Below the pieces are notes generated by a model. That model was not told the DNA's origin. It made no database searches and worked only from the letters and a program-made list of their open reading frames with translations. This document shows positions 51,613-60,993 of a DNA stretch of 64,000 nt, piece after piece. Location of the stretch: positions 339,944 through 403,943 of the forward strand of contig NZ_JAIBLJ010000002.1 of NCBI RefSeq assembly GCF_020179385.1, in the 5' to 3' direction. This DNA is from Alkalihalobacillus sp. YIM B00296 (GTDB taxonomy: Bacteria > Bacillota > Bacilli > Bacillales > Fictibacillaceae). Within the stretch, counting starts at the first letter, position 1. Every line of letters starts with the position of its first letter. Made by a program: the position numbers and the translations under genes.

Positions 51613-53222
51613 CGAACAGCCTCCCTGGAAGAATTGGACACGACGATTTCACCATCAAGTACAGTCATTTCAACTTGTAAATCTTTTAATCGATCGGATT
51701 CACTTTCAAGGATCGAATCACTCAAAACAACAAAGTCAGCAAGCTTCCCCACTTCAATGCTGCCTTTGAGGTGATCTTCATAGCTGGCATAAGCTCCATA
51801 CCAGGTATAGGCTTTGATCGCTTCCTGAACAGTGATTTTCTGTGTTTCACCGATCAGGCTGCCGGATTTGCTGCGGCGATTGACTGCTGCATGGATACCA
51901 TAAAGGGGATTGACTGTCGTAATGGGACTATCAGAACCTATCGCAAACGGAATCTCTCGTTCAGCAAAACTTTTTAGGGGAAATATCGTATGGATTCGTT
52001 CTCCATAATCTTTGATATAGCCATCGCCGAATTCATAGACGAATGCAGGATTCGGAATGGGGACGATTTCCAAAGCATTTATTTTCTCAACTAGATCCGG
52101 AGGAGCCATTCCGGTATGCTCGATTCGGTGCCGGTGATCTGTTCTTGGATGCTTTTCAAGCGCTCTATGGATCGACTCGATCATCATCTCCACTGCTTGG
52201 TCGCCAATCGCGTGTGCGGTAACCTGCCAGCCCTTTTCGTGTGCTTTTCCGAGAATGGAATCAAGTTCTACCTGGTTAAGATATAAAATACCAGAATCCT
52301 TTGGATTGCTTGTATAGGGGGCCCTTGTTCTGGCAGTTGGCCCGCTGCTGCTTCCATCAATGAAAACTTTCGCGGGGCCGATCTTGAACCACTCGTCACC
52401 GAGACCAGTCATCATCCCGCTTTCAAGACCTTTTTGCACCATATCAGGTGAATCTTTGAGAGAACCGTAAAGAGCATAGACACGTTGCTTTACCTTTTTA
52501 TCCTGTACAGCCTTTTGAAGGTAGCGAATATGATCCGGTCCGTATCCACCCGCATCATGTACACTTGTGATTCCCATTGCAAGATAGTCTTGTGAAGCAA
52601 GTTCCAATCCCTTCAAGATTTCCGCTTCTGAGTAATTTGCCAAAAGGAACATATTCATGTGGGCTGCTTCCAGAAGCAGTCCTGTTAATTCTCCGTTTTC
52701 CTTGACATATTTTCCCCCTGGAGGATCTGCCGTACTGTTATTGATTCCAGCTAGATCAAGGGCTTTTGAATTTACACAGGAAATATGACCACAAGTCCGT
52801 ACCATGATGATCGGATGTTCGGTAGAAACTTCATCAAGGTCCCATCGTGTCAGATGTCTTCCGTCAGCTAAATTGTTCTGGTTATATCCCCAGCCGCGTA
52901 TCCATTCTCCTCGAGGAGTCGTTTGAGCAGCATCCTTCAGTTTCTCTTGTAGTTCACGAATGTCTTCAACCTCTTTCCCGTTCACCCCTAGTAGATTCGT
53001 CCCGTAGAGCTCAAGATGAGCATGAGCATCGATGAAACCGGGCAATAGGCTTTTCCCCTCCAAGTCGATGATCTCCGTATCCTTATCGGCAGTAGCCAGG
53101 ATCTTTTCATTTGTCCCCACAGAAAGGATATGGTTTTCATATACGGATACAGCTTCATGTACCGAGAATTGGGGATCGACGGTTATGACTTCTCCGTTAA
53201 AAAATGCCTTTGTTGCTTTCAA
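51609..53222 (-). CDS. YtcJ-like metal-dependent amidohydrolase
   Basis: A 537-residue amidohydrolase-superfamily protein. The metal ligands HxH (LPGFIDAHAHLE) and later His residues in WQVTAHAIGDQAVE and RIEHTGMA, plus Asp in AIGSDSPI, are seen; the carboxylated Lys is probably in the IGPAKVFIDG segment. YtcJ relatives hydrolyse N-substituted formamides or similar amides. TTG at 53222 is preferred, with AGGGG eight bases upstream; the ATG at 53240 overlaps the previous stop. It is the second gene of the operon. Confidence 0.84.
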   Translation of the reverse strand: MKATKAFFNGEVITVDPQFSVHEAVSVYENHILSVGTNEKILATADKDTEIIDLEGKSLLPGFIDAHAHLELYGTNLLGVNGKEVEDIRELQEKLKDAAQTTPRGEWIRGWGYNQNNLADGRHLTRWDLDEVSTEHPIIMVRTCGHISCVNSKALDLAGINNSTADPPGGKYVKENGELTGLLLEAAHMNMFLLANYSEAEILKGLELASQDYLAMGITSVHDAGGYGPDHIRYLQKAVQDKKVKQRVYALYGSLKDSPDMVQKGLESGMMTGLGDEWFKIGPAKVFIDGSSSGPTARTRAPYTSNPKDSGILYLNQVELDSILGKAHEKGWQVTAHAIGDQAVEMMIESIHRALEKHPRTDHRHRIEHTGMAPPDLVEKINALEIVPIPNPAFVYEFGDGYIKDYGERIHTIFPLKSFAEREIPFAIGSDSPITTVNPLYGIHAAVNRRSKSGSLIGETQKITVQEAIKAYTWYGAYASYEDHLKGSIEVGKLADFVVLSDSILESESDRLKDLQVEMTVLDGEIVVSNSSREAVR

Positions 53223-53239
53223 AAAAATCACCCCTATCA

Positions 53240-54475
53240 TTAGGACTGTGAAATACGTAACGCTGTCTGATAAAGTAATTGGACTCCTTTTTCAATGTCA
53301 TCCATTTCAGCAAATTCCAATGGATTGTGGCTGATTCCTTTTTCACAACGTACAAAGATCATTCCATAATCACTGATATAAGACATGAAAAGTGCATCAT
53401 GGAACGGGCCGCTCATCAATACAGGTGAATCAAACCCCAGCTTGGCATCTTCCTCTTTCATGATATCCTTGATCCAATCTGCACAATATCTTGGATCACT
53501 TCGTGTATCTTCGCTTATATTGACTTTAAGGTTTTTTTCAGCGACTGTTTTTTCAATGATTTGATACAGTTGTTTTTCGATTGCCGATCGCCTTTCAAGC
53601 TCAATATCCCGAAGATCGATTGTAAACGTGACTTTTTCAGGTATGATGTTTCGGGAATTCGGGAAAACGGTTAAATTCCCTACTGTACCAACAGTTGTCT
53701 CTGCTCCTTCTTTTTTCACCAGATCATTGAATTGACGAATAATCTCCGAAGCCCCGACCAAAGCATCCTGCCGTAAGTTCATCGGAACGGATCCAGCATG
53801 ACCTGCAAAGCCCTGAAGAGTTACCGTCAGCCAGATTGGGCCGGAGATACCTGATACGATCCCTACAGGTTTTCCTTGAGCTTCGAGGACTGGTCCTTGC
53901 TCGATATGCAGTTCAAGAAACGCTGCGATATCCCCCATTCGATAGATAGGGCTCGCTGAAAGGTCAGGTTCGACACCGAATTCTTTCAAAGCTTCACGCC
54001 TTGTCATCCCGTTCTGATCTTTCCGGTCGAGCTCTCCTTCTTCCAATAACCCGGTCAATGCCCGGACCCCGAACACACCCTTGTTGAACCGGCAGCCCTC
54101 TTCATCTGAGAAACAAATGACTTCAATCGTCCTTTCAGGAACGATTCCTTTCTCTTTCATCGTATGTACAACTTCAATCACCCCGAGCGATCCAGCAGTA
54201 CCATCAAACCGGCCACCATAAGGCTGTGAATCGATGTGGGAACCTAGAATAAGGATCGGCTTCTCCTTATCTCGTCCCTCAATACGGCCGATCAGGTTGC
54301 CAAATCCATCAATCCTGGTCGACAATCCTGCTTCTTCCATCCATTTTTTCACAACCTCTACTGCTTGCCGGTCTTCTTTGGAATGTGCCAACCGGCATAC
54401 ACCCGTTTCACCGATTTTTCCTATTTCAGCTAGTTTGTTGAGATGGCTGCTTAAACGTTCACGATTAATCGACAT
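53240..54475 (-). CDS. M20-family ureidohydrolase (N-carbamoyl amino acid amidase/allantoate deiminase type)
   Basis: A 411-residue binuclear M20 enzyme. Metal ligands can be seen in GSHIDSQPYGGRFDG (His, Asp), SDEEGCRFNKG (Glu) and LELHIEQGPVLE (His, Glu), and the final His in SGPFHDALF. The GRFDG and HIEQGP motifs mark the Zn/Mn-dependent hydantoinase/carbamoylase subfamily, which releases CO2 and NH3 from N-carbamoyl-L-amino acids or allantoate. It is the first gene of a four-gene operon. Confidence 0.88.
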   Translation of the reverse strand: MSINRERLSSHLNKLAEIGKIGETGVCRLAHSKEDRQAVEVVKKWMEEAGLSTRIDGFGNLIGRIEGRDKEKPILILGSHIDSQPYGGRFDGTAGSLGVIEVVHTMKEKGIVPERTIEVICFSDEEGCRFNKGVFGVRALTGLLEEGELDRKDQNGMTRREALKEFGVEPDLSASPIYRMGDIAAFLELHIEQGPVLEAQGKPVGIVSGISGPIWLTVTLQGFAGHAGSVPMNLRQDALVGASEIIRQFNDLVKKEGAETTVGTVGNLTVFPNSRNIIPEKVTFTIDLRDIELERRSAIEKQLYQIIEKTVAEKNLKVNISEDTRSDPRYCADWIKDIMKEEDAKLGFDSPVLMSGPFHDALFMSYISDYGMIFVRCEKGISHNPLEFAEMDDIEKGVQLLYQTALRISQS

Positions 54476-54675
54476 ACCTTCACCCCTTCAATCAATTGAA
54501 AAATCGATAAAATATACTGAATTTTCATTATTTTCATCAATCATACCTGACCTCTCTTAGAAGTTCCATATTACTTTTGTTTTTAAACAAAAAATAAGAG
54601 TTTCTTAGCATGAAGAAACGCTCACACAAGCAAACTTTTATAGTAAAAAAGATTGGGTTAACCAACTTACTCACT

Positions 54676-54769
54676 AATCCTAGAAATTTTCAGTTTAATC
54701 CTAGAAAATACATGATTAATCCTAGAAAATTACGATGTTATCTTAGAAATTTTTCAGTTATTCTAGAAA
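54676..54769. repeat. Five 21-bp-spaced direct repeats
   Basis: AATCCTAGAAA occurs at 54676, 54697 and 54718, then as TATCTTAGAAA at 54739 and TATTCTAGAAA at 54759: period 21 bases, two helical turns (last interval 20). The array lies 200 bases upstream of the ureidohydrolase operon start and abuts repeat copy I. A 78-codon plus-strand frame crosses it but lacks a good ribosome site. Confidence 0.75.
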
Positions 54770-54879
54770 TGCGGAAGCGCCTTGGACAACCACGAAGGTC
54801 ACTGGAAGTCCTCCTGTGGAGGCTGTCGCCGCCACAGGAGGACTGAAGTGATCCAAGTGGTTGGGCGATGGAGCTAGCA
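54770..54879. repeat. Dispersed repeat, short form, copy I
   Basis: The centre is changed to GGAAGTCCTCCTGTGGAGG...GCCACAGGAGGAC; the right end is GGGCGATGGAGCTAG. Confidence 0.8.
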
Positions 54880-54913
54880 TCGAAACAAAATTTTTATACC
54901 TTCTTATCCCATT

Positions 54914-54952
54914 AAAAAAAGAGGTCCTGAACAGAAGTCAGAAACCTCTTAA
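54914..54952 (-). terminator. Terminator of BASS transporter gene
   Basis: On the minus strand AAGAGGT pairs with ACCTCTT and is followed by seven T. Confidence 0.8.
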
Positions 54953-54962
54953 AAACAAAGGA

Positions 54963-55949
54963 TTAGTTGCCTGTATTTTGCACCGGTATGTCCGATGCCA
55001 CGTTTGCCGTTGAGTCTTTATCCGTGACCGGTTTCTTTGACCAAAAGGTAGCAAGAATCGGTCCGGAAATATTGTGCCAGACTGCTGCGATGACGTTCGG
55101 AAGCGCTGCCAAAGGACCGAAGTGAGCAGTAGCTAAAGCGACACCAAGCCCGGAATTCTGCATGCCGACCTCAATTGAAATTGCGCGCCTCTTACTTTCA
55201 TCCAGCCTCATTGCCCATGCTGTCGTATATCCGAGCGTCAAACCTATCAAATTATGAAGCATGACCGCAGAGAAGATAACAAGACCAGAAGTTGCTATAC
55301 TTTCAACATTGGCAGAAACAACCGCAGACACAATGACGATGATCGCTATAACTGAAATCAACGGGATAACCGTTGCACTCTTATGGACAGCTGCAGGAAA
55401 GACCTTTCGTATAATGATCCCCAGTGTGATCGGTACGATGATCACTTGAACGATTGAAATGAACATAGCCACCGGGTCGACCGGTAACCATTGTCCTGCA
55501 AGTCCCAGAAGGATGAGCGGCGTTAAAATCGGGGCAAGCATCGTAGACAAGGAGGTCATCGCTACAGAGAGCGCAAGATTCCCTTTTGCCAAGTAAACCA
55601 TCACATTCGATGCTGTCCCGCCTGGAACAGAGCCAAGCAATACCAGCCCTGCTGCCAATTCTGCAGGAAGATTCATTGCATAAGCAAGCGCCAAGGCAAT
55701 CAGCGGCATGATGATGAATTGAGCTGCTACCCCCAGGATGACTGGGAGAGGTTTCTTAAGTACCAATTTGAAATCGACCGGTTTCAAGGTTAGTCCCATA
55801 CCGAACATGACAACGCCTAATAGGATTGTGATATAACTTCCTAATCCTAGAAATGGAGTTGGAATGAAATATGCAAGCATGGCAATGGCAATCACCCAGA
55901 CGGCAAAATATTTTCCTGCTAAACTACTGATCAATTCTAGTAACTTCAT
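54963..55949 (-). CDS. BASS-family sodium symporter
   Basis: A 328-residue bile acid:sodium symporter-family protein with about nine or ten helices. The conserved crossover segments are GSVPGGTASNVMVYLAKGNLALSVA and EVGMQNSGLGVALA. Bacterial members take up pantoate, 2-oxoacids or similar carboxylates. It overlaps the GlcD-type gene by four bases, so the pair probably imports and oxidises one 2-hydroxy acid. Confidence 0.87.
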   Translation of the reverse strand: MKLLELISSLAGKYFAVWVIAIAMLAYFIPTPFLGLGSYITILLGVVMFGMGLTLKPVDFKLVLKKPLPVILGVAAQFIIMPLIALALAYAMNLPAELAAGLVLLGSVPGGTASNVMVYLAKGNLALSVAMTSLSTMLAPILTPLILLGLAGQWLPVDPVAMFISIVQVIIVPITLGIIIRKVFPAAVHKSATVIPLISVIAIIVIVSAVVSANVESIATSGLVIFSAVMLHNLIGLTLGYTTAWAMRLDESKRRAISIEVGMQNSGLGVALATAHFGPLAALPNVIAAVWHNISGPILATFWSKKPVTDKDSTANVASDIPVQNTGN

Positions 55950-57340
55950 CGGTCTCTCCTCCTTGTATGCACAAGTTTATTCGGATTCATAAGTTCATGC
56001 GGATCAAGCGCTAATTTGATCTTTTCCATGACATGAAACGCTTTACCGTGTTCACGCTGCTGGTATCTCATCTTACCTATTCCGACACCATGCTCCCCTG
56101 TACAAGTGCCCCCGCGCTGAAGGGCATATTCTACGATTTCCTCATTGAACTGTTCTGCCCTTTTCACTTCTTCGGGGTCATCCATATCAATCATCAATGA
56201 AGTATGATAATTCCCATCTCCGACATGGCCAAGAATCCCCCCTTGAAGGCCTAGCTCTTCAATCCGTTTTCTCGCAAGTTTGATTGCGCTAGCCAGCTCA
56301 GTAATCGGCACACACACATCTGTAACCATGTGTTTTTTGCTAGGGTTCAAGTGCATATAAGCGTAAGCAAGGTTGTGACGTGCTTCCCACAGTTTATTGC
56401 GGGCAGCGTTGTCCTTTTCAAAATGGACCTCCTCACATCCATGGTCATCCACAATTTCTTTTGTAAATTCAACATCATGATTAAGTCCTGGTTCATTACC
56501 GTGAAATTCTAAAAATAAAGTCGGTTTTTCCAAATAATCCGTATCACTGTATCGGTTGACTTGTCTGATCGAAGGTTCATCAACAAGTTCAACACGCGCG
56601 ATCGGGATACCAGCCTGTAGGATCGATACGACTGCTTCAACCGCATCATCGACCGTTGGAAATGCAGCCCTTGCAGACACAATATGTTCTGGAATACCGT
56701 ACACCCGGAGCGTCAACTCGGTAATACACCCAAGCGTACCTTCCGAACCGACAAAAAGGCTGTTCAAGTTATAACCTGACGAGGATTTTTGCGCTAAATT
56801 GCCCGTACGAATGATTTCCCCATCAGGAAGAACCACTTCCAGATCACGGACTTGGTCACGCATGACCCCATACTTCACCGAAGTCGTACCACTTGCATTA
56901 GTTGCTGCCATACCACCGAGTGTTGCATCTGCGCCTGGATCTACTGTAAAAAATAAACCGTATTTTTTCAGTTCTCTATTCAATTGATTACGCGTTACGC
57001 CGGGCTGGACTTTTACGAGAAAGTCCTTCTCCCTCACTTCAAGTACCTTATTCATGAGGGTAAAATCAATCGTAATCCCTTTGTCATAAGGGATTACATG
57101 TCCTTCCAAGCTGGAACCTATTCCGAACGGAACAATGGGTGTCCCATGCTTGTCCGCCACTTTGATAATCGCACTCACCTGATCGGATGTTTCAGGGAAT
57201 ACGACGATATCCGGAGAGCTTGGTGTATGGTAGGATTCATCCTTGCTGTGCTGCTCTAGTATCGTTTCATTCATCGAAACCTGGTGATCATCCAGGAAAA
57301 CGTTAAGTTCATCATATACTGTATCAATTGTCGTCTTCAT
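55946..57340 (-). CDS. FAD-linked 2-hydroxy acid dehydrogenase (GlcD/D-lactate type)
   Basis: A 464-residue flavoprotein. The FAD_binding_4 domain (about 35-215) has PFGIGSSLEGHVIP, DPGADATLGGMAATNASG and YNLNSLFVGSEGTLG; the FAD-oxidase C domain follows with GHVGDGNYH and CTGEHGVGIGKM. Relatives oxidise glycolate or D-lactate to the 2-oxo acid, passing electrons to the quinone pool. It is translationally coupled to the BASS transporter. Confidence 0.88.
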   Translation of the reverse strand: MKTTIDTVYDELNVFLDDHQVSMNETILEQHSKDESYHTPSSPDIVVFPETSDQVSAIIKVADKHGTPIVPFGIGSSLEGHVIPYDKGITIDFTLMNKVLEVREKDFLVKVQPGVTRNQLNRELKKYGLFFTVDPGADATLGGMAATNASGTTSVKYGVMRDQVRDLEVVLPDGEIIRTGNLAQKSSSGYNLNSLFVGSEGTLGCITELTLRVYGIPEHIVSARAAFPTVDDAVEAVVSILQAGIPIARVELVDEPSIRQVNRYSDTDYLEKPTLFLEFHGNEPGLNHDVEFTKEIVDDHGCEEVHFEKDNAARNKLWEARHNLAYAYMHLNPSKKHMVTDVCVPITELASAIKLARKRIEELGLQGGILGHVGDGNYHTSLMIDMDDPEEVKRAEQFNEEIVEYALQRGGTCTGEHGVGIGKMRYQQREHGKAFHVMEKIKLALDPHELMNPNKLVHTRRRDR

Positions 57341-57436
57341 GTGTATCTCTCCCCGTCCACTTTTAATTATAAGAATAGACTATTGCATCGAATTATACAT
57401 ACTACTCAGAATTTTTCAACCACAATATTTCCCATT

Positions 57437-57605
57437 TAGAAAAGCGTAATCGCCCTGATCAACCACGAAGGTCACTGGAAGTCCGACGAGGAGGCTCGAA
57501 CCAAACAAAGTTCGGTTCTGCGCGGGTAAACTCTTCGACCTAATCAATGTGTCGCCGCCGCAGGAGGGCTGAAGTGATCCAAGTGGTTGGGCGTTGGAGT
57601 GGACA
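57437..57605. repeat. Dispersed repeat, long form, copy J
   Basis: Full long form, with the 56-base insert (CGAACCAAACAAAGTTCG, CTTCGACCTAATCAATGTG) and both ends. It fills the gap between the GlcD and molybdoenzyme genes. Confidence 0.88.
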
Positions 57606-57642
57606 TTCCTTCACTACGCAAAGAATCACGCCCCCGAACATC

Positions 57643-58701
57643 TCATTCGATTTTCACTTTGATTTTTTCTATCGCATTATATCCGTATCCTTTCCGGTTC
57701 CAAAAAGGAGTGTCCGGCTGGACTCTTCTAGTAGAATCGATTGCTTTCGCTAAGATCGTATACTCTCCTTTTTTCGGTGCCGGCCATTGATAAACCCATT
57801 TGACCCATCCATAACCATTTTCAGCATCACTTGAAAATTTCGCTTCCGACCAGGTTTCTCCATTATCCGTACTGATTTCTACTTTCGTGATATACCCTTC
57901 CCCTGTCCAGGCAATTCCTTCAATCTTATGTTTTCCTGTATTCAGGACGACCATATCTAAAGGTTTTTGAATCGTCGAATTCACATTCATGGTCGTAACT
58001 GGAAAGGCTCCTTTATCATTCTCTTTATTTGGATAATAAACATAATCTACGGTCTGGAACGGACCTTCAAAACTCGATTCAATCACCTGGATTTGCCTGA
58101 TCCATTTTACAGATGCCATTGCATACCATTGCGGAACGATCAACCTTAATGGAAAACCGTGTTTAAAAGTGAGCGGCCGGCCGTTATATTCATAGGCGAC
58201 AATTGTATCCTGATGGAGGGCCTTATCTACCGGTATGCTTCTTGTAAAAGAATGAATCGAATCGGTGTCTGTCCTCTTTCCAAAATCATGACCCTCTACA
58301 ACAACCTCTTTAGCTCCTTCTTGGATACCTGCCTGTTCTAGAAGTACCCTTAAAGGAACACCCTTCCAATAACCTTGGCTGATCGCCCCTTTATCCCATT
58401 GTTCTCCAAAGGTTTTCGGTTCGAAATAACTACGTTTGTCTCCTGCACATTCAAGAACTGCCTTGACCGTCTTTGACGGCATCTTCATCATGTCCTGGAG
58501 ATAAACCCATTTTGGCGACAAAACGAAGCCTTTTATAGGAAACCAATAGTTCAAATTACTGATTGGAGGGTATGAAAAATGATTTCTTCTAAAAAATAAC
58601 TGGTCATCCACTATTCCATTTATAAAATGGATCGGTGTCTCCTGATTTTCAGGTGTCAAACTACGCGTCGTCAAGTATGGTCTTTTCACCGGAGAACTCA
58701 T
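57643..58701 (-). CDS. Sulfite oxidase-family molybdopterin enzyme
   Basis: A 352-residue protein of the sulfite oxidase molybdopterin fold. The Mo-ligating cysteine is in KAVLECAGDKRSYF (residue 85), with GVPLRVLLEQAG and the cofactor loop YNGRPLTFKHGFPLRLIVPQWYAMASVKWI; the C-terminal Mo-co dimerisation domain (about 230-350) begins FPVTTMNVNSTI and contains IEGIAWTGEG. No Tat or Sec signal is evident, so it is probably cytoplasmic. The second of two adjacent ATG codons, with AAGGAGG upstream, is used. The substrate is unproven. Confidence 0.85.
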   Translation of the reverse strand: MSSPVKRPYLTTRSLTPENQETPIHFINGIVDDQLFFRRNHFSYPPISNLNYWFPIKGFVLSPKWVYLQDMMKMPSKTVKAVLECAGDKRSYFEPKTFGEQWDKGAISQGYWKGVPLRVLLEQAGIQEGAKEVVVEGHDFGKRTDTDSIHSFTRSIPVDKALHQDTIVAYEYNGRPLTFKHGFPLRLIVPQWYAMASVKWIRQIQVIESSFEGPFQTVDYVYYPNKENDKGAFPVTTMNVNSTIQKPLDMVVLNTGKHKIEGIAWTGEGYITKVEISTDNGETWSEAKFSSDAENGYGWVKWVYQWPAPKKGEYTILAKAIDSTRRVQPDTPFWNRKGYGYNAIEKIKVKIE

Positions 58702-58840
58702 CATTTCCTCCTTATGAATACAGCATTTATAGAAACTATGCTCATTTTTTGTTTTTTATCCGCTCGGCTCTTATTCTAACAATAAACTCAGGAATAATTT
58801 ACCGGTTTCATTGATTCCTAGAATTTGTAATACTTTTGGT

Positions 58841-59464
58841 ATGAAAACGTTCACAAAGATTGGTCTCACCCTTTTGTTGTCAGTCACTCTAGTCGCCGGA
58901 TTTAATTCAGAAGCATCTGCTTCTACTTCACACACTGTTCAATACGGAGATACGATGTGGAAGATCGCTATGCGTTATAAGATTGGTACCTCTGAAATCA
59001 TCAACGCAAATCCACAAGTGGGCAATCCTAATTGGATCTATCCTGGACAACGGTTGAACATCCCAACGATCAACACGGTAAAATCAGTCGAAGCTCAAGT
59101 TATCGATCTCGTCAACCAGGAACGGGCAAAGCATGGTTTACATCCGTTAAAAGCAAATTGGGAATTGGCACGTGTGGCAAGATATAAATCGAAGGATATG
59201 CTCCAAAACAATTATTTCAGCCACACATCTCCAACATACGGAAGTCCTTTTACAATGATGAGGAACTTCGGTATCTCCTATCGAACAGCAGGTGAAAATA
59301 TCGCAGCAGGACAGACGACTGCACAAGCAGTCATGAAAGCGTGGATGAACAGTGACGGGCACCGTAAAAATATTCTTTCAAGAAACTTTAAAGAAATCGG
59401 GGTCGGATATGCTAAAGGAGGGAGCTATGGTCATTACTGGACTCAAATGTTCATCACCCGCTAA
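58841..59464 (+). CDS. Secreted LysM-CAP (YkwD-like) protein
   Basis: A 207-residue exported protein: signal peptide to about residue 27 (NSEASA), one LysM domain (HTVQYGDTMWKIAMRY...IYPGQRLNIP, about 31-75) for binding peptidoglycan, and a bacterial CAP domain (about 85-207) with YFSHTSPTYG, GENIAAG and HRKNIL. YkwD/SafA-like proteins of this type are found on cells or spores. ATG at 58841 gives the correct signal peptide although no good ribosome site is seen. A terminator follows. Confidence 0.88.
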   Translation: MKTFTKIGLTLLLSVTLVAGFNSEASASTSHTVQYGDTMWKIAMRYKIGTSEIINANPQVGNPNWIYPGQRLNIPTINTVKSVEAQVIDLVNQERAKHGLHPLKANWELARVARYKSKDMLQNNYFSHTSPTYGSPFTMMRNFGISYRTAGENIAAGQTTAQAVMKAWMNSDGHRKNILSRNFKEIGVGYAKGGSYGHYWTQMFITR

Positions 59465-59467
59465 ATC

Positions 59468-59505
59468 AAAAAGGGTCACCCAACAAGGATTGGGGAGCCC
59501 TTTAT
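59468..59505 (+). terminator. Hairpin after LysM-CAP gene
   Basis: AAAGGGTCACCCAA faces TTGGGGAGCCCTTT (imperfect) across CAAGGA; a weak T tract follows. Confidence 0.6.
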
Positions 59506-59702
59506 CTATTGTGGAGGTTATTTTGATGTTTTTATCGGACAAATGTTCCGCTATGTGTGATAAAAACGGACGTTTTTAAAAATTAGTGGACATCTGTTCC
59601 GTTAACTCAGTCTTGAAAAGTGCTTTATATTGTATTATTTCGAATTAAGCGCTCTGGTGTCCTCTATTTTTATGACACTGGTGTTTTTACAGCAGATAAG
59701 GC

Positions 59703-59750
59703 CTCCTGTGTCCGCTAATGGTAGCCATTATGATGCACAGGAGTCTTTTT
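59703..59750 (+). terminator. Nested hairpin with T-run
   Basis: CTCCTGTG (59703-59710) pairs with CACAGGAG (59736-59743), inner stem TAATGG/CCATTA, then TCTTTTTT. A plus-strand terminator with no gene directly before it, in a stretch (59506-59778) where I see no coding frame. Confidence 0.55.
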
Positions 59751-59778
59751 TCAAAGTTTTCCGTTATACTTCCTTCGC

Positions 59779-60993
59779 TCAATTTTCCAGTGTCCCATCC
59801 TTTGGTAGAAGCATCGTAAACAATCCAAGCAACGGTAAAAAGCTCACTGCCAACATCGTGAATGAGATGCTCGTGACGTCTGCCATTTTACCAAGCAAGA
59901 CGGATCCTAAAGCGCCCATCCCAAAAGCTAAACCGACAATAAGTCCTGACACCATACCGATCCGCCCTGGCACCAATTCTTGAGCATAGACGACAGTGAC
60001 AGAAAAGCTCGTATTAAGGATGAAGCCGATCAAGAAGAAAAGTGGGATGACAAACAATAAACTGACATGCGGCAGAACCAATGCAAGGGGCGCAGTTCCT
60101 GCCAATGACCAAAAAATCATATTCCGTTTCCCAAGTTTGTCAGCTAATGGTCCGCCGAAAAATGTCCCTAAGACACCGGCCACCAAGAAAATGAAAAGGT
60201 AGATTTGAGCTTGCCTGATCGATAAACCGTAATCATCCATCAAGTAGAATTGATAGTAATTCCCAATTCCTGAAAAATACCAGGAACGTGCAAAAACTAA
60301 GAATACCAAAACGATCATCGCAAAAATGACCTTCTTTTTCCGTGTCACCGTCACGTTTTTCTTTTGTATAACCTTTGGTACACGAGGAAAATTCACCAAT
60401 TGTCTGCTGTACCATCCCGATACATACAACAAAACAAAGATGGCTATCGCAGCAAATGAGGTGAACCAGACCGCACCGAATTGTCCAAGCGGAACAAAGA
60501 CAAGTGCTGTCATGATTGGTGCGAGAGACGTTCCGGTATTTCCTCCGACTTGATAGATGGACTGTGCTAGACCTCTTCTATTTCCTGCCGCCATATAAGC
60601 GACCCGTGAACCTTCTGGATGGAAAACGGCTGAACCAAGACCGATACCGATCACCGATAAAATAATAGAGGGAAACGAATCGGCAAATGCGATCCCAAGC
60701 ATGCCGACTAAACTCGCACACATCCCCAGTGGCAATAGATACGGTGAAGTCGAGCGATCAGTATACCATCCGACGACAGGTTGCATAATTGATGAAGTGA
60801 TGTTAAGTGTGAAGGCGATCCATCCCAATTGTGTAAACGAGAGGCCCATCGACTGCTCCAGAATGGGAAAGATCGCTGGGATGACCGCTTGCATCGAATC
60901 ATTCAACAAGTGGACGAACCCAATCATGAAAAGTATTGAATACATGGTCGCTGCAGGCTTTTGTGCAGAAACCTTTGCTGTTCCAACCGCCAT
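59779..60993 (-). CDS. MFS exporter, fosmidomycin-resistance (Fsr) family
   Basis: A 404-residue, 12-helix major facilitator. Fsr features include GFVHLLNDSMQAVIPAIFPILEQ at the start, GWYTDRS after helix 2 and AVFHPEGSR with YQVGGNTGTSLAP in helices 4-5. Members export drugs or small metabolites. It is a single gene; the ATG at 60993 has GGAAAG upstream. Confidence 0.87.
   Translation of the reverse strand: MAVGTAKVSAQKPAATMYSILFMIGFVHLLNDSMQAVIPAIFPILEQSMGLSFTQLGWIAFTLNITSSIMQPVVGWYTDRSTSPYLLPLGMCASLVGMLGIAFADSFPSIILSVIGIGLGSAVFHPEGSRVAYMAAGNRRGLAQSIYQVGGNTGTSLAPIMTALVFVPLGQFGAVWFTSFAAIAIFVLLYVSGWYSRQLVNFPRVPKVIQKKNVTVTRKKKVIFAMIVLVFLVFARSWYFSGIGNYYQFYLMDDYGLSIRQAQIYLFIFLVAGVLGTFFGGPLADKLGKRNMIFWSLAGTAPLALVLPHVSLLFVIPLFFLIGFILNTSFSVTVVYAQELVPGRIGMVSGLIVGLAFGMGALGSVLLGKMADVTSISFTMLAVSFLPLLGLFTMLLPKDGTLEN

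Noticed and set aside
54676-54769. Possible CRISPR-like or coding 7-residue repeat
   Set aside because: Repeat units of 11 bases with 10-base gaps are too short for CRISPR; the crossing ORF has no good ribosome site and runs into a dispersed repeat.
58835-58850. ATGAAAACGTTCACAA as a cre site
   Set aside because: One consensus mismatch, and it is the start of the LysM-CAP coding sequence, so probably chance.
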